Notes under the pieces: model-generated | Database searches by the model: none | What the model saw: only the letters and a program-made list of their open reading frames with translations | Told to the model about the DNA's origin: nothing | Made by a program: the position numbers and the translations under genes | Assembly (NCBI GenBank): GCA_033977485.1 | Contig: CM066988.1 | Location: 74,081,169 to 74,145,168 of the forward strand | Length of the DNA: 64,000 nucleotides | Reading direction: 5' to 3' | Origin: Hydrangea macrophylla | Taxonomy: Eukaryota > Streptophyta > Magnoliopsida > Cornales > Hydrangeaceae | Shown here: positions 12,850-24,299 of the stretch, piece after piece | Layout of the letters: each line of letters begins with the position of its first letter | Numbering within the stretch: the stretch's first letter is position 1

Positions 12850-13400
12850 TGGGAGGTCTTGGAAGTATGTTGGGCTAGTGGTTAGGCTTTTGGAAGTATG
12901 TTGGGCCAGTAGTTGGACTTTGGAAGTATGTTGGGCCAATCGTTGGGCTTTGGAACGTATATTGGGCCAGTAGTTGGGCTTTGGAAGTATGTAGGGCCAG
13001 TGGTTAGGCTTTTGGAAGTATATTGGGCCAATAGTTGGGCTTTGGAAAGTATATTTGGCTAGTGGTGAGGTTTTCGGAAGTGTTGGGCCAGTGGTTGGGC
13101 TTTGGATGTATATTGGGCTAGAGGTGAGGTTTTCAGAAGTGTTGGGCCAGTGGTTGGGCTTTGAAAAGTATATTGGGCTCGAGGTGAGGTTTTCGGAAGT
13201 GTTGGGTCAGTGGTTGGGCTTTGGAAAGTATATTGGGCTAGAGGTGAGGTTTTCGGAAGTATTGGGCCAGTGGTTGGGCTTTAGAAGTATGTTGGACTAG
13301 AGGTGAGGCTTTTGGGAGTATGTTGGGCCAGTAGTTGGGATTTGGAAAGTATGTTGGGGCAGCAGTTGGGGCTTTAGAAAGTATATTGGGCCTGAGGTGA
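12850..13400 (-). repeat. Tandem array, about 31-bp unit grading into a 62-bp dimer
   Basis: Units of ttggaagtatgttgggccagtggttgggct repeat from 12850. From about 13030 they form 62-bp dimers with an alternating variant (gggctagaggtgaggttttcggaagtgt). The homogeneous dimers (13055-13300) keep one frame open as 20-21-residue repeats (YIGLEVRFSEVLGQWLGF-like). This follows from the unit length and is not evidence of a protein. Confidence 0.85.
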
Positions 13401-15170
13401 GTGTTCTCCTTACAATGATGATAGAAGTATCAGGACCAGTTGCCCCTGATACAAAAGACATGCATTTTCTGCTATGCTATAAAGAATGAATGATTTTTTT
13501 TATTTATTATTATTTTTTTATTTTTGTGTTTTTTGAATGCAATGTTATGCTATGTACATAGTATTTACAAAAGTATTTGATTCATGAGTTTATCATCTGC
13601 GAAAAAATGTTCATAAGTTAGTGGATATTGCCTGTCATGTTGCTTGTTGGAACACTAGAAGACAACGTATTTTGACTTCATGGACTTAGTGCCCCAGTAT
13701 TCGCTGATGCCCAGTCCTTGTCTGTATCTGTTGTGTCGATAGTTTTGCCATAGTTTTGATTTTTACTCGTGGTGCCCTTTTTGAGGTTTTCACTATGCCC
13801 GTCAGACAATCTTGAACTCGACGGTATAAGATGGGCCATGTCTTTGAAATAATGCAAAAGTATGATTTAATGAATCCAGCAAGACTTGTGTCAATCAGAG
13901 TGGACTTTTAGTGGATTGTAGTGTAGGCCAGGGTCATGGGTTAAGAAATAAAGGATCGCATGAAGGCTCAAAGTTTGGTTTTTTTTTTTTTTTTGAAAGG
14001 TAGCCAGGAATGCCTGAGATCACCTTATGCTCTATTTTTTGTTCTTTTTGCCTGCCTCAATCTAGTATGGGGTGAGTATTACTGAGTGAAACGCGACTTG
14101 TGAAGAAATGCCCCCAATTTGAAGTGAGTATCCTAAGTTGGATAGCACTTTGTCGATTTTTCTAGCTTCCGTATTTTTTTTCTTTTTTTTTTTTTGGCAT
14201 TGCCCCAGTGTGGGGGTGATCGATCCTCAGGGGGTTTGAATTTGAAGAGAAATTTTAATTGTATGGCTTAAGTGGGCTAGCAAGTGGATAATAGTGTTTG
14301 AATAGCTGAAATGATTGTCTCTCGTCATTTTGACATGAGTATAGTTGGATTTTAGAAATCATATATGTGCAATATTGAAATTTGTGCAATGTCATGGGGA
14401 ACACGGGCCGCCCCACTTGGTATTTGATGATGTGTGGCATGCCTTGAGTTGTGGTATTTCTGCCCCTGAGAGTGTACTGTCCGTGAGCGGTAGTAGAGTA
14501 GCATGCATTTGTGATGATGAGCAGTGTCAGACATTGTAATGATTGATTATGGACTTGAAGCCTTTTTGGCATGTTCTCTCCTGTGTTGTGTCCAAAAGTA
14601 CAATGCGATGTCCAACATGGCTTCAACAAGTTACAAGACAGTCATATTCAGTGAATCATGAGATTTTAAAGCAGGATGATGAAAAAAGTTTTTTTTTTCT
14701 TTCATATATATATATATATTAACTTGTGTCTCTTATTTAAAAAAAAGGGAAAAAAAGAAATGTATGTACTTATACAAAGCAGATAATGCATATATTTAGT
14801 AGTGGAGAAACTGCCCCTATGTGACATTTTGATGCATTGTAAAGAGTGACATTTTGGGTAGTGGGTGAAGTATTGGCCTGTTGCGAGAGTGACCAAAGGT
14901 TCGTGGGTGTATCGGTGGAGAATCAAACTGTTGGTAAAGGGTATAGAAACAGTGTATGGACTGGATGGCTGGAAACAACACATATGATTGGCTGCCCATT
15001 TTACACAATCCTTGACATTCTCTTTTTATTGATGATATTTTTTGATACATATAAGAGCAAAAAGAGAACAACAAGAAAGCTCTTACATTTCATCAATCCA
15101 TTGTTCATTGGTAAAGCCCCCCATCCAACAAATGGTCTGAATCATAGGGCAGACCGAGTTTCTAAGAACA
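13401..15170 (-). other. Internal non-coding DNA of D
   Basis: AT-rich with several 'gcccc' spots typical of Ogre/Tat 3' untranslated regions (for example cttagtgccccagtattc near 13688 and attgccccagtgtgggg near 14199). It has poly-T runs and a TA tract (14704-14720). Short frames on both strands have no recognisable motif. Confidence 0.5.
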
Positions 15171-15176
15171 ATTTTC

Positions 15177-15296
15177 CTAGTCTTTATGGGCTTCTTCATT
15201 ATCAAGTCGTTTGAGCAAGAAGTAAGCTGCAGCCGACACAGCCATCCAAAGAAGAATGCTCACTTCACAAAGTATAATTATCTTGCCCAAATCCAT
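15177..15296 (-). CDS. Possible 39-residue small membrane protein
   Basis: A short intact frame begins with ATG at 15296 and ends with TAG at 15177. It encodes 39 residues: a short N-terminus, a hydrophobic stretch of about 24 residues (roughly 5-28, IIILCEVSILLWMAVSAAAY core) and a charged tail (KRLDNEEAHKD). This is the layout of a single-pass membrane peptide with a positive residue flanking the segment. Upstream on the same strand lies a CT-rich leader of about 200 bp and a TATA-like cataaatatt at about 15532-15541, as in many plant promoters. I do not recognise the family. It lies inside element D in D's sense orientation, so it could be captured DNA or a chance frame. Confidence 0.25.
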   Translation of the reverse strand: MDLGKIIILCEVSILLWMAVSAAAYFLLKRLDNEEAHKD

Positions 15297-15299
15297 GTT

Positions 15300-15770
15300 G
15301 TTCTTCAAACATTAGTAATGAGCACCCACACGCCTAAAACAATGTCAAACTTCTAATCTTGGTGGTAATCGCAAGGCACAATGGTGAAAGACAATGACTA
15401 TCAGTATAATAAGGAGAGAGAAGTGAGAGAAAGATGAGTGCGCAAGAGGAGAGAGAAAAATATAGAGATGCAGAGATGGGGGAAGAGCTGCGTTTGAGGA
15501 GGAGGAGGGAATAAGAAATGAGGGAGAGAGAGAATATTTATGCTCTTTTTTTTCTTCCCACCGACACTTTCTCTCTCTCTCCGTCTCTTCTTCTTTTCTT
15601 TTCTTTTCTCTCTCTTCTCGTGACCGACAATCTCTCTCTCTGCTCTTTTACTTTTTTGACTTCTTTTTGCTTTTTTTTTTGTGTGCCGATACTCTCTCTC
15701 TCCTCCTTTTCTTTTTTATTTTTATATTTTTTTTGTTTTTGTTTTGCTTTGAAAAAATAAAAATGTGTTT
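15300..15770 (-). promoter_or_regulatory. GA/CT-rich leader with TATA-like site
   Basis: On the minus strand, AG-rich DNA (15580-15760) with three spaced tcgg motifs is followed by cataaatatt and then a CT-rich leader. This composition is typical of plant core promoter and 5' untranslated DNA. A simple low-complexity region is the alternative. Confidence 0.3.
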
Positions 15771-16641
15771 GAAAAGGTAGAGCAACCTATTGATTTGACA
15801 ATGAAACGATTTGGACAGTTGCGAATGTACTGGTACTGTTTGGATTTGATAATATCAGTGTTTGCAGTATGGATTTGCATGTGTTACCATTGTATTGAAT
15901 TAGGCCTGAATGAAGGATTAGAAATATGCATTTTTCTTACTTAGAACACATCTCAGCCTTTAAGCTACTTCAGATTGGTGATAGCAAACACAAGTGGATC
16001 GTGAAAGTGATGGGGATTAGAACCCTTATTTTAGAAAGTGCACTTATGTTATTAACAAGAGATAGTATTTTCACGGTTGATTCTTGAACTGATTGCCCAA
16101 TGTGAGGGTACATTGCATAAGAAGCAAAGATAGTGCTAAGGAGGAATTTTTTTTTTTAAGAAAAAAATGAAAAGTTATAATGATACAAATGTACATTTGG
16201 ATTTTGCTGAGTGGGAGAAGAATTCTGCCAACGTGAGGCTTCCTTTTAGAGGTCAAATGCTAACGACATCCTACGCGCTTTTCAGCAACCATATAGATCC
16301 TAAAGTCCGTTCCACAGAACCCTGGGTGAATGTTCTTCATGACTTACTTCTAAGGACAATACCGTCCTGGGATGCTTACCCTCCCTGTTGCCCAATAAAA
16401 CAGTGCCCAAAGGTCCAAACTACATTAAGCTGGTGGAGGGACAAGTGTAGCAAGATATGTGGGCTCAATCCCATGCACACTCGACGTACAAGAGCTACCT
16501 CGAATACGGACTGTGATGTTCATTCAACTTTTTTTTTTTTGAATTTTTGAATTTTTTTTTAAAAAAACAAAAAGATCCTTAGTTCTAAGGCTCAAGCCAC
16601 CTTGCGACTTTTTTTCTTTTCCTTTTAAAGACACGTTGACT
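15771..16641. other. Unassigned internal DNA of D
   Basis: A plus-strand frame at 16167-16550 (127 residues, ending in poly-F from a T run) has a less AT-rich middle with clustered Cys and Trp (PPCCPIKQC, WWRDKCSKIC). I cannot match it to a family, and its antisense position to D is only suggestive. The rest is AT-rich and featureless. Confidence 0.3.
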
Positions 16642-17042
16642 CAGGGGTGGAGGCAGGGGGGGCAGGCGGGGGCCATGGCCCCCCCAAGATTTTTCAAAAT
16701 TATAGTTTTTGTATGTACAATTTTGAAAATTTTCAAATTTTATTTAGATTGGTCCCCCCAAAAATGGTATGATTGTTACATAACCCTCAAAAAATATTGG
16801 TAAGGCTAAAAATAAGAAGGAATAAATACATTTTACAACCTTATAGTTTGTCACATGTGTCAGTTTGGTCTCAAATTGCTTTACCATCATTATATTTTAC
16901 ATGCAACTGCGGATTTACGAATAGACCCAAAAATTTTTGCCTCAGGGGCGCTGCCCCCGAACCCCCGTGTAATTCTAAGCCTCTATACACGACCCCCCCC
17001 CCCCCCCCCCCCCCCAAACTTTTATTCCTGGCTCCGCCACTG
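16642..17042 (+). mobile_element. hAT-like MITE with perfect 8-bp target duplication
   Basis: A 401-bp element beginning caggggtggaggcagg and ending cctggctccgccactg (complement cagtggcggagccagg), an imperfect 16-bp terminal inverted repeat. It is flanked by cgttgact on both sides (16634-16641 and 17043-17050). It contains a C run of about 25 bases (16992-17015). No coding capacity. It inserted into the internal region of D. Confidence 0.88.
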
Positions 17043-17177
17043 CGTTGACTCTCCACCATGTCAATTAAACCCAAGAAGGAGCTTTGAGCTAAGTTATTAA
17101 CAGTGAAGAAAGAGTAATGATCAGTGGATGGAGTAGGTGCTTTTGATGAACTTGCTTGAAGATTTGGGGGGAGATTT

Positions 17178-19372
17178 TGTCACGCCCCGGAACAGCATAA
17201 ATAGAGAAAAATAAATTTCCTTTATGGGTCCATAAGGAATGACAGGTGAAAGTCACTAATAATCCACACCACGCAGTACTAGTCCAAAAAGACAACAGTA
17301 AACAACTGAGAATAACACACAGTGCTAACTATTACAAAATATCAGAGTATGGTCCACAGGATCACAACAGGTCTGAAGACAACAAATGCCCAAGTACCCG
17401 CTAACAAAAGGTTTAACAGAACAACCGAAAAGAAATCTAATTATAACATCTTCAGTCTTCAACTGGCATAAGGATAATCCTTACTGGCATAACCGTCATC
17501 GGTGGGGCCTTCCTCTGGATAACACTCATCAGTGTACTGGTCATTACCTGCAAAATAAGGGGCAGGATATTCTGGACGGGGAAAGTCCATGCAATAAAAG
17601 GCCGTCAGCTTACTGAGAGCTGAGTGAGCATAAACTAACGAGGTACCAATTATCTGAAGTAAACACGAGCTTATGAAAATACGAGTTAACATCTTATTAT
17701 AAGGATAACATTATCTTGTTCCTCTATTCCTTCTTGTAAACCGACCCTTATTGTCTTGTTACTCAAATACCGAACTCAACAGACTCTGATTTCCATGAAC
17801 AGACTCAATCGTTTAACTCTAGGGATACACCCTTATTCTGTCCATCGCTTTTAAGAGCAATATATCCTGCTCACCGCATGTCATGGACTCCACGTCAGTC
17901 TGTCCCCAGCTTTTAAGAACAATGGTCCTGTTCACCGCATTTCAGGGATATAACGTTTCGAACAAGGCATATCAATCTATTGCCACGACTCAACGTCATC
18001 TACTAGTGATCCCAGCTCACCGCTTTTAAGAACAATGGTCCTATTCACCGCTTTTAAGAGCATATCACAGATCATCCAGTCTATCTTAAGACTTCTTGGT
18101 CCAGCTCACCGCTTTTAAGAACCATGTATCCGGTTCACCGCTTTTAAGAGCATATCATGACCAATCGTCCATCCACGTACCATTCCCAGAACTTACCAAA
18201 CCTACTTACGTTCCATTCTACATTGACACATGACAAATTCCCAATGTGGCCTGACTACTTGGATTAAAAGAAAACGGACATCGAACTCATACAAGAAACA
18301 ACACGTCACCCACGTCTTCATATTACTTTTTATTCATTATCCATAAATCTTTGGTGTCACATTACTCCTGTCTACCCTATAGTCGCATAATGGAATTCCG
18401 AATTAGAAATCGAACAACTAAACCTCTTATATAATAAATAGGCAAAGGAAACCATGTTCTGATCATGTCAATCGATTGGGACTAAGTTCAATCGATTGGT
18501 ATCACAATCATATCAATCGATTGGTATCTGAAAAGTGTCAATCGATTGGGATACAACTGATGTCAATCGATTGAGATTATGTCAATCGATTGGTACTACG
18601 TCTTCTCCAGCAGATTGTAAAAACAGCATATATAAACGTAAACTACAAGCATTTAACCCATCTAAGCTTCATAATAACTTGCATAAACCTCACATAAAGG
18701 GACCAAGTGAGTTAGAACTCACCTAGGGTGCGTTTGGATGTGTTCAAAGCTTGAAATCTCCAAGCTCTCTCTTTCCTCCTTCTTTCTTCTCTGTCCAGCC
18801 CTCTCTCTGTCTCTCCTTCTTCCTTCTTTCTTCTTCTTATCCTCCCCTTCGTCTTCTTCCAGCTGCCAAGGCAGTGTGTGTGTATATAGATATAGATATA
18901 TAGATAGATATATGTATGTATATATCTCACAAGAGGTATGTCTCTCTCTCTCTCTCTCAAGGCTGCCAAAATGACCCAAGGCCATAAATATGGACGAGTA
19001 TATATAGGGGTTAAGAGTGCCACACGTTTAAAGCTGAAGGAAAGAAGAAAACTTGTCTCAGGTTATGTCAATCGATTGAGACACAAGTCAATCGATTGGC
19101 AACAGATATTTGTAGTCAATCGATTGGAAACAATGTTAATCGATTGGAATAAATGGCAATCGATTGGGATAATGACACGTCATCACTTTTAGTCGGTTGA
19201 ATGTCAATCGATTGGAATACTTATCAATCGATTGGTATCTAAAAAGTGTCAATCGATTGGGAAACTTATCAATCGATTGGTATCAAAATTTACCAAAAGG
19301 AAGAGAAAGTTTATACGAGTATAGAAATGAAATACTGGGTCTTATTAATATACCAAAATACAGGGTATTACA
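17178..19372 (-). repeat. 3' LTR of element A
   Basis: 2195 bp, paired with 25465-27703. It contains two clusters of the palindrome CAATCGATTG (18469-18592, six copies; 19069-19279, nine, one degenerate). It also has repeated ctcaccgcttttaagaacaatg segments (about 17840-18150), a CT-rich stretch and a TATA box. It is shorter than the 5' LTR mainly through loss of two palindrome-plus-spacer units. Confidence 0.95.
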
Positions 19373-19385
19373 TCATCCACCACTC
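19373..19385 (-). other. Polypurine tract of element A
   Basis: On the minus strand gagtggtggatga directly precedes the 3' LTR start tgtaataccc. Confidence 0.7.
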
Positions 19386-19423
19386 AACAAAAGATTTCGT
19401 CCTCGAAACAAAAGCAACAAGGT

Positions 19424-22400
19424 CTAAAATAAAAACGAAAACCTCTCGCGCATCTCTGACTCTAGTTCCCACGAAGCCTCTCCTTCATCGTGATGCTTCC
19501 ACTGAATCTTGACTAACGGAATCTCCTTGTTCCTGAGTTTCTTGATTCCTCGATCTAGAATACGAACAGGTCCTTCATTGAACGTAACGTCGCTGTTGAC
19601 TTCGATATCCTCAAAGTTGATCTCATGCGCTGGGTTGTGAACACACTTCCTCAGCATACTGATGTGAAAAACGTTGTGCACTCCTGACATCTTTGGTAGC
19701 AATGCAAGGCGATAAGCAACCTTGCCAACACGCTCCAGAATCTCGAATGGTCCGATGAAACGTGGCGATAATTTGCCCCTTTTCTGACCAAATCTGACGA
19801 TTCCTCGAACAGGTGAAACCTTGAGTAATACGTGATCTCCAATGGCAAACTCCAAGTCTTTGCGTCGCTTGTCAGCATAACTCTTGTATCTGGTCTGGGC
19901 TGTCTTCATCTTCTCACGTACGACTTGAATCTTCTCACTGGTTTCTCGTATCATCTCTGGCCCAAGAAGTTGACTATCTCCGACTTCGGTCCAACATAAC
20001 GGCGATCGACAAGGTCTTCCGTACAAAGCTTCGAATGGCGCCATATCTATGCTCGAATGATAACTATTATTATAGGCGAACTCGATCAAAGGTAAGTGTA
20101 TCTCCCAAGTACTCTCAAAATCAATGACACACGCACGTAACATATCTTCCATCACTTGATTAACTCTTTCAGTCTGTCCATCGGTCTGCGGATGAAAAGC
20201 TGAACTCAAGTTCAATGTCGTTCCCATCGCTGTCTGGAGACTCTTCCAAAATTCTGCAGTAAAACGCGAATCTTGGTCTGACACAATAGATACAGGCACT
20301 CCATGTAATCGTACAACGTGTTGTAGATACATTCGGCTCAAACGTTCTACTGAGTATGTCATGCTATAGGCAATAAAATGTGCCGTCTTAGTAAGTCGAT
20401 CCACGATTACCCATATAGCATCGTGATTCTGCTGTGACTTCGGCAATTCTACCACGAAATCCATGGTTATGTGTTCCCATTTCCATTGAGGAATAGGTAA
20501 CGGCTGTAGAAGTCCAGGTGGTTTCTGATGTTCCGCCTTTACTTGTTTACAAGTAAGACACTGAGCTACATACTCAGCTACTTCTCTCTTCATTCCTTCC
20601 CACCAGAAATTTCTCTTCAAGTCCTTGTACATCTTCGTACTTCCGGGATGAATCGTCATCCGTGACTTATGAGCTTCATCCAATATGTCTTTTCGGAGAC
20701 TTTCTTCATTAGGTACACAGAGTCTACCTTTACATCGTAAAGCTCCGTCGGTACTAATACTCCAGACTTCTGGTTCCTTGGCTGACATCTTGGCGAACCA
20801 TAACTTCAAATCCTTTGCTGTCTGTTGAGTCTCTATGATACGACTGATCAAAGTCGGTTGTACCATAAGACATCCAAAATGTTGTCCTTTCATTGGCTCC
20901 ACTGGCTGAAGATCAAATTCAGCAATTTCTTCCAATGCTCTCCATTCTTTAATTAGTAATGCAGCGATCACTAGCCGAGGTTTACGGCTCAAAGCGTCTG
21001 CTACTACGTTTGCTTTGCCGGGATGGTATTGCAAAGAAAAGTCATAGTCTTTGAGTAATTCCATCCACCTTCGCTGTCGCATATTCAACTCCTTTTGAGA
21101 GAACAAATACTTCAAGCTCTTATGATCGGAAAATAGATCAAACTTTTCTCCATAGAGATAGTGTCTCCAAATTTTCAATGCAAACACTATTGCTGCTAAT
21201 TCTAGATCATGCGTAGGATAATTGTTCTCATGTACCTTCAATTGTCTTGATCCATATGCGATAACATTTCCATCTTGCATAAGCACACACCCGAGTCCTT
21301 GGTACGATGCATCACTGTAGATCACATACTTTTCTCCACTCTTAGGTAATGCGAGTACTGGTGCAGAAGTCAATCTTTCTTTTAACTCCTGAAATGCACC
21401 CTCATGTTTGTCTGTCCATTCGTACTTCGTCTCCTTCCTTGTTAAATTCGTCAATGGTCCTGCTAACTTGGAGAACCCTTCTACGAATCTTCTGTAATAT
21501 CCTGCTAAACCCAGAAAACTTCTGACTTCGGTCGCATTCGTCGGTCTGTTCCAGCTTAAGACTGCATCAATCTTAGATGAGTCTACCAAAATACCTTCCT
21601 GAGATATAACATGTCCCAAGAATTTGACTTCCTGTAGCAAAAACTCACACTTGCTGAACTTTGCATACAACTTGCTATCTCGAAGTGTCTGCAAGGCAAC
21701 CTGTAAATGCTCCTTGTGATCCTCTTCTGTCTTTGTGTAGATCAGTATATCATCAATGAACACTATAATGAATTTATCCAGATATAGTCTGAATACTCTA
21801 TTCATCAAGTCTATAAATACTACTGGCGCATTCGTCAATCCAAAAGGCATAACTAGAAACTCGTAATGCCCGTATCTCGTCCTGAAAGCAGTCTTCGATA
21901 CATCCTCTGGTCGAACTAACAGCTGGTGATATCCAGAACGCAGATCGATCTTGGAAAAGATCCTAGATCCTTGTAACTGGTCGAATAGATCATCTATTCG
22001 TGGTAGTGGATATTTATTCTTAATCGTAACTTTATTCAACTCCCTGTAGTCTATACAGAGTCGAAGTGTTCCTTCCTTCTTCTTTACAAATATAACTGGT
22101 GCTCCCCAAGGTGACGTACTTGGACAAACAAATCCTAGATCCTCGAGTTCTTGAACTTGCTTCTTCAGTTCCAACATCTCAGTTGGTGCCATCCTGTATG
22201 GAGTCTTAGAAATAGGCACTGTACCAGGTACTAATTCCACACAGAAGTCTATTTCTCTTTTCGGTGGAAGTCCTTTAATATCCTGGAATACATCTAGAAA
22301 GTCTCGTGCAATAGGAATTTGATCCATCGTAAGCTCCGTACTCGTACTAATGATCGTAGCCAAACCACTCGTAAGAAACAGGTCGCTTGTCGGTTGACAC

Positions 22401-22870
22401 TGAAATCTGATCGTCGGCTTTCCTTGTATTGGAAATACAATCGTCCTAGTAGGGCAATCCAAATTGGCACCATATTTAGTTAACCAATCCATCCCTAGGA
22501 TAACATCGAATTCTGACATCGACAGAACTACCAAGTCTGTTGGAAGATTCCTATCTCCCAAAGTCAATGGGCAATCTCTACACACTTTACTCAACTTAAC
22601 TGTCACTCCCAATGGTGACACAGCATTCAGTGTTGACTCAAGTGTCTGGGGTTCTAAACCCAATTGGCGCACAATCTTCACAACAATAAAAGAACGTGCG
22701 ACTCCAATATCAAATAAAGCTTTAACTGGACTATGAAAGAGTACAAGTGTACCTTCCAAATGTTGCTGCTCATCAGCATTAAAGCCTGCTTCTCCTGGAA
22801 TAATAGCATTCATCCTCGTCTGATCAGGAGGTTCTTGAATTCCTTGCACTGGTGCCCCGTAGTATCCTCC
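19424..22870 (-). CDS. pol: Element A pol polyprotein
   Basis: About 1148 codons open after the gag stop; residue numbers below count from position 22849. Protease: the active-site triplet is D47-I48-G49 instead of Asp-Ser/Thr-Gly, so activity is doubtful. Reverse transcriptase spans about 205-380 with F364-I-D-D. RNase H spans about 509-620 (D513, E550, D575). The integrase zinc motif is H727, H734, C764, C767, and its catalytic triad is D797, D858, E894. The C-terminal 65 residues, with conserved W and E positions near EASWE, form a chromodomain-like tail as in Tekay/Del chromoviruses. It is in the same frame as gag, separated by one TGA (22871-22873). In the family gag and pol are usually one frame, so the TGA is probably a mutation of an Arg CGA codon; readthrough is possible. 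Products act in virus-like particles and at chromatin. Confidence 0.93.
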   Translation of the reverse strand, partial: GGYYGAPVQGIQEPPDQTRMNAIIPGEAGFNADEQQHLEGTLVLFHSPVKALFDIGVARSFIVVKIVRQLGLEPQTLESTLNAVSPLGVTVKLSKVCRDCPLTLGDRNLPTDLVVLSMSEFDVILGMDWLTKYGANLDCPTRTIVFPIQGKPTIRFQCQPTSDLFLTSGLATIISTSTELTMDQIPIARDFLDVFQDIKGLPPKREIDFCVELVPGTVPISKTPYRMAPTEMLELKKQVQELEDLGFVCPSTSPWGAPVIFVKKKEGTLRLCIDYRELNKVTIKNKYPLPRIDDLFDQLQGSRIFSKIDLRSGYHQLLVRPEDVSKTAFRTRYGHYEFLVMPFGLTNAPVVFIDLMNRVFRLYLDKFIIVFIDDILIYTKTEEDHKEHLQVALQTLRDSKLYAKFSKCEFLLQEVKFLGHVISQEGILVDSSKIDAVLSWNRPTNATEVRSFLGLAGYYRRFVEGFSKLAGPLTNLTRKETKYEWTDKHEGAFQELKERLTSAPVLALPKSGEKYVIYSDASYQGLGCVLMQDGNVIAYGSRQLKVHENNYPTHDLELAAIVFALKIWRHYLYGEKFDLFSDHKSLKYLFSQKELNMRQRRWMELLKDYDFSLQYHPGKANVVADALSRKPRLVIAALLIKEWRALEEIAEFDLQPVEPMKGQHFGCLMVQPTLISRIIETQQTAKDLKLWFAKMSAKEPEVWSISTDGALRCKGRLCVPNEESLRKDILDEAHKSRMTIHPGSTKMYKDLKRNFWWEGMKREVAEYVAQCLTCKQVKAEHQKPPGLLQPLPIPQWKWEHITMDFVVELPKSQQNHDAIWVIVDRLTKTAHFIAYSMTYSVERLSRMYLQHVVRLHGVPVSIVSDQDSRFTAEFWKSLQTAMGTTLNLSSAFHPQTDGQTERVNQVMEDMLRACVIDFESTWEIHLPLIEFAYNNSYHSSIDMAPFEALYGRPCRSPLCWTEVGDSQLLGPEMIRETSEKIQVVREKMKTAQTRYKSYADKRRKDLEFAIGDHVLLKVSPVRGIVRFGQKRGKLSPRFIGPFEILERVGKVAYRLALLPKMSGVHNVFHISMLRKCVHNPAHEINFEDIEVNSDVTFNEGPVRILDRGIKKLRNKEIPLVKIQWKHHDEGEASWELESEMRERFSFLF

Positions 22871-23944
22871 TCATGGTGCACGACAATCCTTGCTCAAGTG
22901 TCCTGGTTTATTGCAGTTGCGGCAGATAATATCCGGCCTGCGATTAGGTCTGTGGGCAGTGCAGTTCCTTGCAATATGTCCGGGTTTTCCACAGTTAAAA
23001 CAACCTCCAGTGTTGCTTGGCGGGGCTGTCAGTAATGCCTGTGGTTGTGACCCCTGCTGGCGATATTGTTGAGGTCGATTATAACTCTGCTGCGGTTTCC
23101 TGGTTCCTTCCCAGGTTCTCTTGTTTCCTTGAAAGTTTTCCTGAGGTCTCCATCCTTGGGTCTTTCTCAGTGGTCGATTAGGGAAATTTCTCTGTTGAAA
23201 CCCTCGTGACAACTGAGGTCGATTTGTCTGTGATTGCTGTACTGGATTAGCATCCTTTTCTAATCCTGTAGCAAATCTAACAATTTCCTCATACGACTGG
23301 TTCAGATGACCAACCATCATATGTCTGAGGTGGGGGTTCAGTCCTTGGTGAAATCTCTTCACCTTCTTCTGCGTAGTGTCTATCATATGCTGAGCAAATC
23401 TGGATAAATGCTCGAACTGTGTTGTGTATTCCCGTACATTCCATCCTCCTTGGATCAAATTGAGAAAGTTCCTTTCCTGTTGATCTCTCTCATCTTCTGA
23501 AAAATACTTATCCAAAAATCTGCCTTTGAATGTCTCCCACGACATAGCTTTAGCGGCATCGATCCCAATAGTGGCTTGCTCAGCTTCCCACCAATCTGCG
23601 GCGGCATAAGTGAGCTGAAACGTAGCAAGGCGACGTTTCTCTTGTTCGTTGCGTTCCAATGCTTCAAATATTAACTCCATCTCTCTTATCCATTGTTCTG
23701 CTTTCCATGGTTCTGTTAGTCCATCGAACTTTTCGGGACGTAACCCACAAAAATTTGTTAACAACTTATCTCCAGTTTGTCTTGGTGGCGGGGGTGCAAG
23801 AGGTCTTTGGTGGGTGGAGTGATTATATGTATCCCCCACATGCTCCATCCTTTGCAGAAATGCTTCGAAAATTCCCGTCGGGTCCATCCCTTCCGGAATA
23901 GGTGCTCCATTACGTGCTTGGTGATTTCTCAAGGGTCCTACCAT
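22871..23944 (-). CDS. gag: Element A gag (capsid/nucleocapsid)
   Basis: 357 residues from ATG 23944. The retrotransposon Gag domain covers about 80-235 (FDGLTEPWKAEQWIREMELIF region, then ADWWEAEQ and FLDKYF). A basic Q/R/P-rich linker follows, then two CCHC zinc knuckles at about 315-328 (CFNCGKPGHIARNC) and 341-354 (CRNCNKPGHLSKDC) that bind the element RNA. A TGA three residues after the second knuckle ends the frame, and pol continues in the same frame. The capsid part itself is intact. It lies downstream of the acidic ORF in the same transcript. Confidence 0.93.
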   Translation of the reverse strand: MVGPLRNHQARNGAPIPEGMDPTGIFEAFLQRMEHVGDTYNHSTHQRPLAPPPPRQTGDKLLTNFCGLRPEKFDGLTEPWKAEQWIREMELIFEALERNEQEKRRLATFQLTYAAADWWEAEQATIGIDAAKAMSWETFKGRFLDKYFSEDERDQQERNFLNLIQGGWNVREYTTQFEHLSRFAQHMIDTTQKKVKRFHQGLNPHLRHMMVGHLNQSYEEIVRFATGLEKDANPVQQSQTNRPQLSRGFQQRNFPNRPLRKTQGWRPQENFQGNKRTWEGTRKPQQSYNRPQQYRQQGSQPQALLTAPPSNTGGCFNCGKPGHIARNCTAHRPNRRPDIICRNCNKPGHLSKDCRAP

Positions 23945-24299
23945 GATGCTAACGAGTATCGCCTACAAGAGACATATGGATCAGCTGAAAGTCTTCACGT
24001 AGAAACGAACTCAAGATAGAACAAGAAACAGCAAAACTAACCATTCTACTAAACGACACAGCACAACGCAACAACCAAACAATAATAAAAGTACTGCTCG
24101 TATATATATATATCAAAAGATGTACCGTATAGTACACACTAGTCAAACTGTGTACCATATGGAACAAGAGTTACAACAACTAAAGTCAGCTAATACTATA
24201 CAAAGCTATGGTCAATAGCTATCTCTCAAGCTCCCAAAAATCTGGTGGACAACATGTCCTAATATAAACTAACAAAATCTACACCCTGCCGGTCCTGAA

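Noticed and set aside
13055..13300. 81-residue repeat frame in the 62-bp array
   Set aside because: An open frame follows from the homogeneous unit. It has no start context and no support outside the array.
14255..14629. Minus-strand frame of 124 residues
   Set aside because: No motif, AT-rich, and competing frames on the other strand in the same stretch. It lies in the non-coding internal part of D.
18938..19192. Short frames over the palindrome clusters (VNRL/SIDW repeats)
   Set aside because: They reflect translation of the repeated tcaatcgattgg motif in the LTR.
22464..23901. Plus-strand frames opposite gag and pol of A
   Set aside because: Antisense shadows of the coding frames, without independent motifs.
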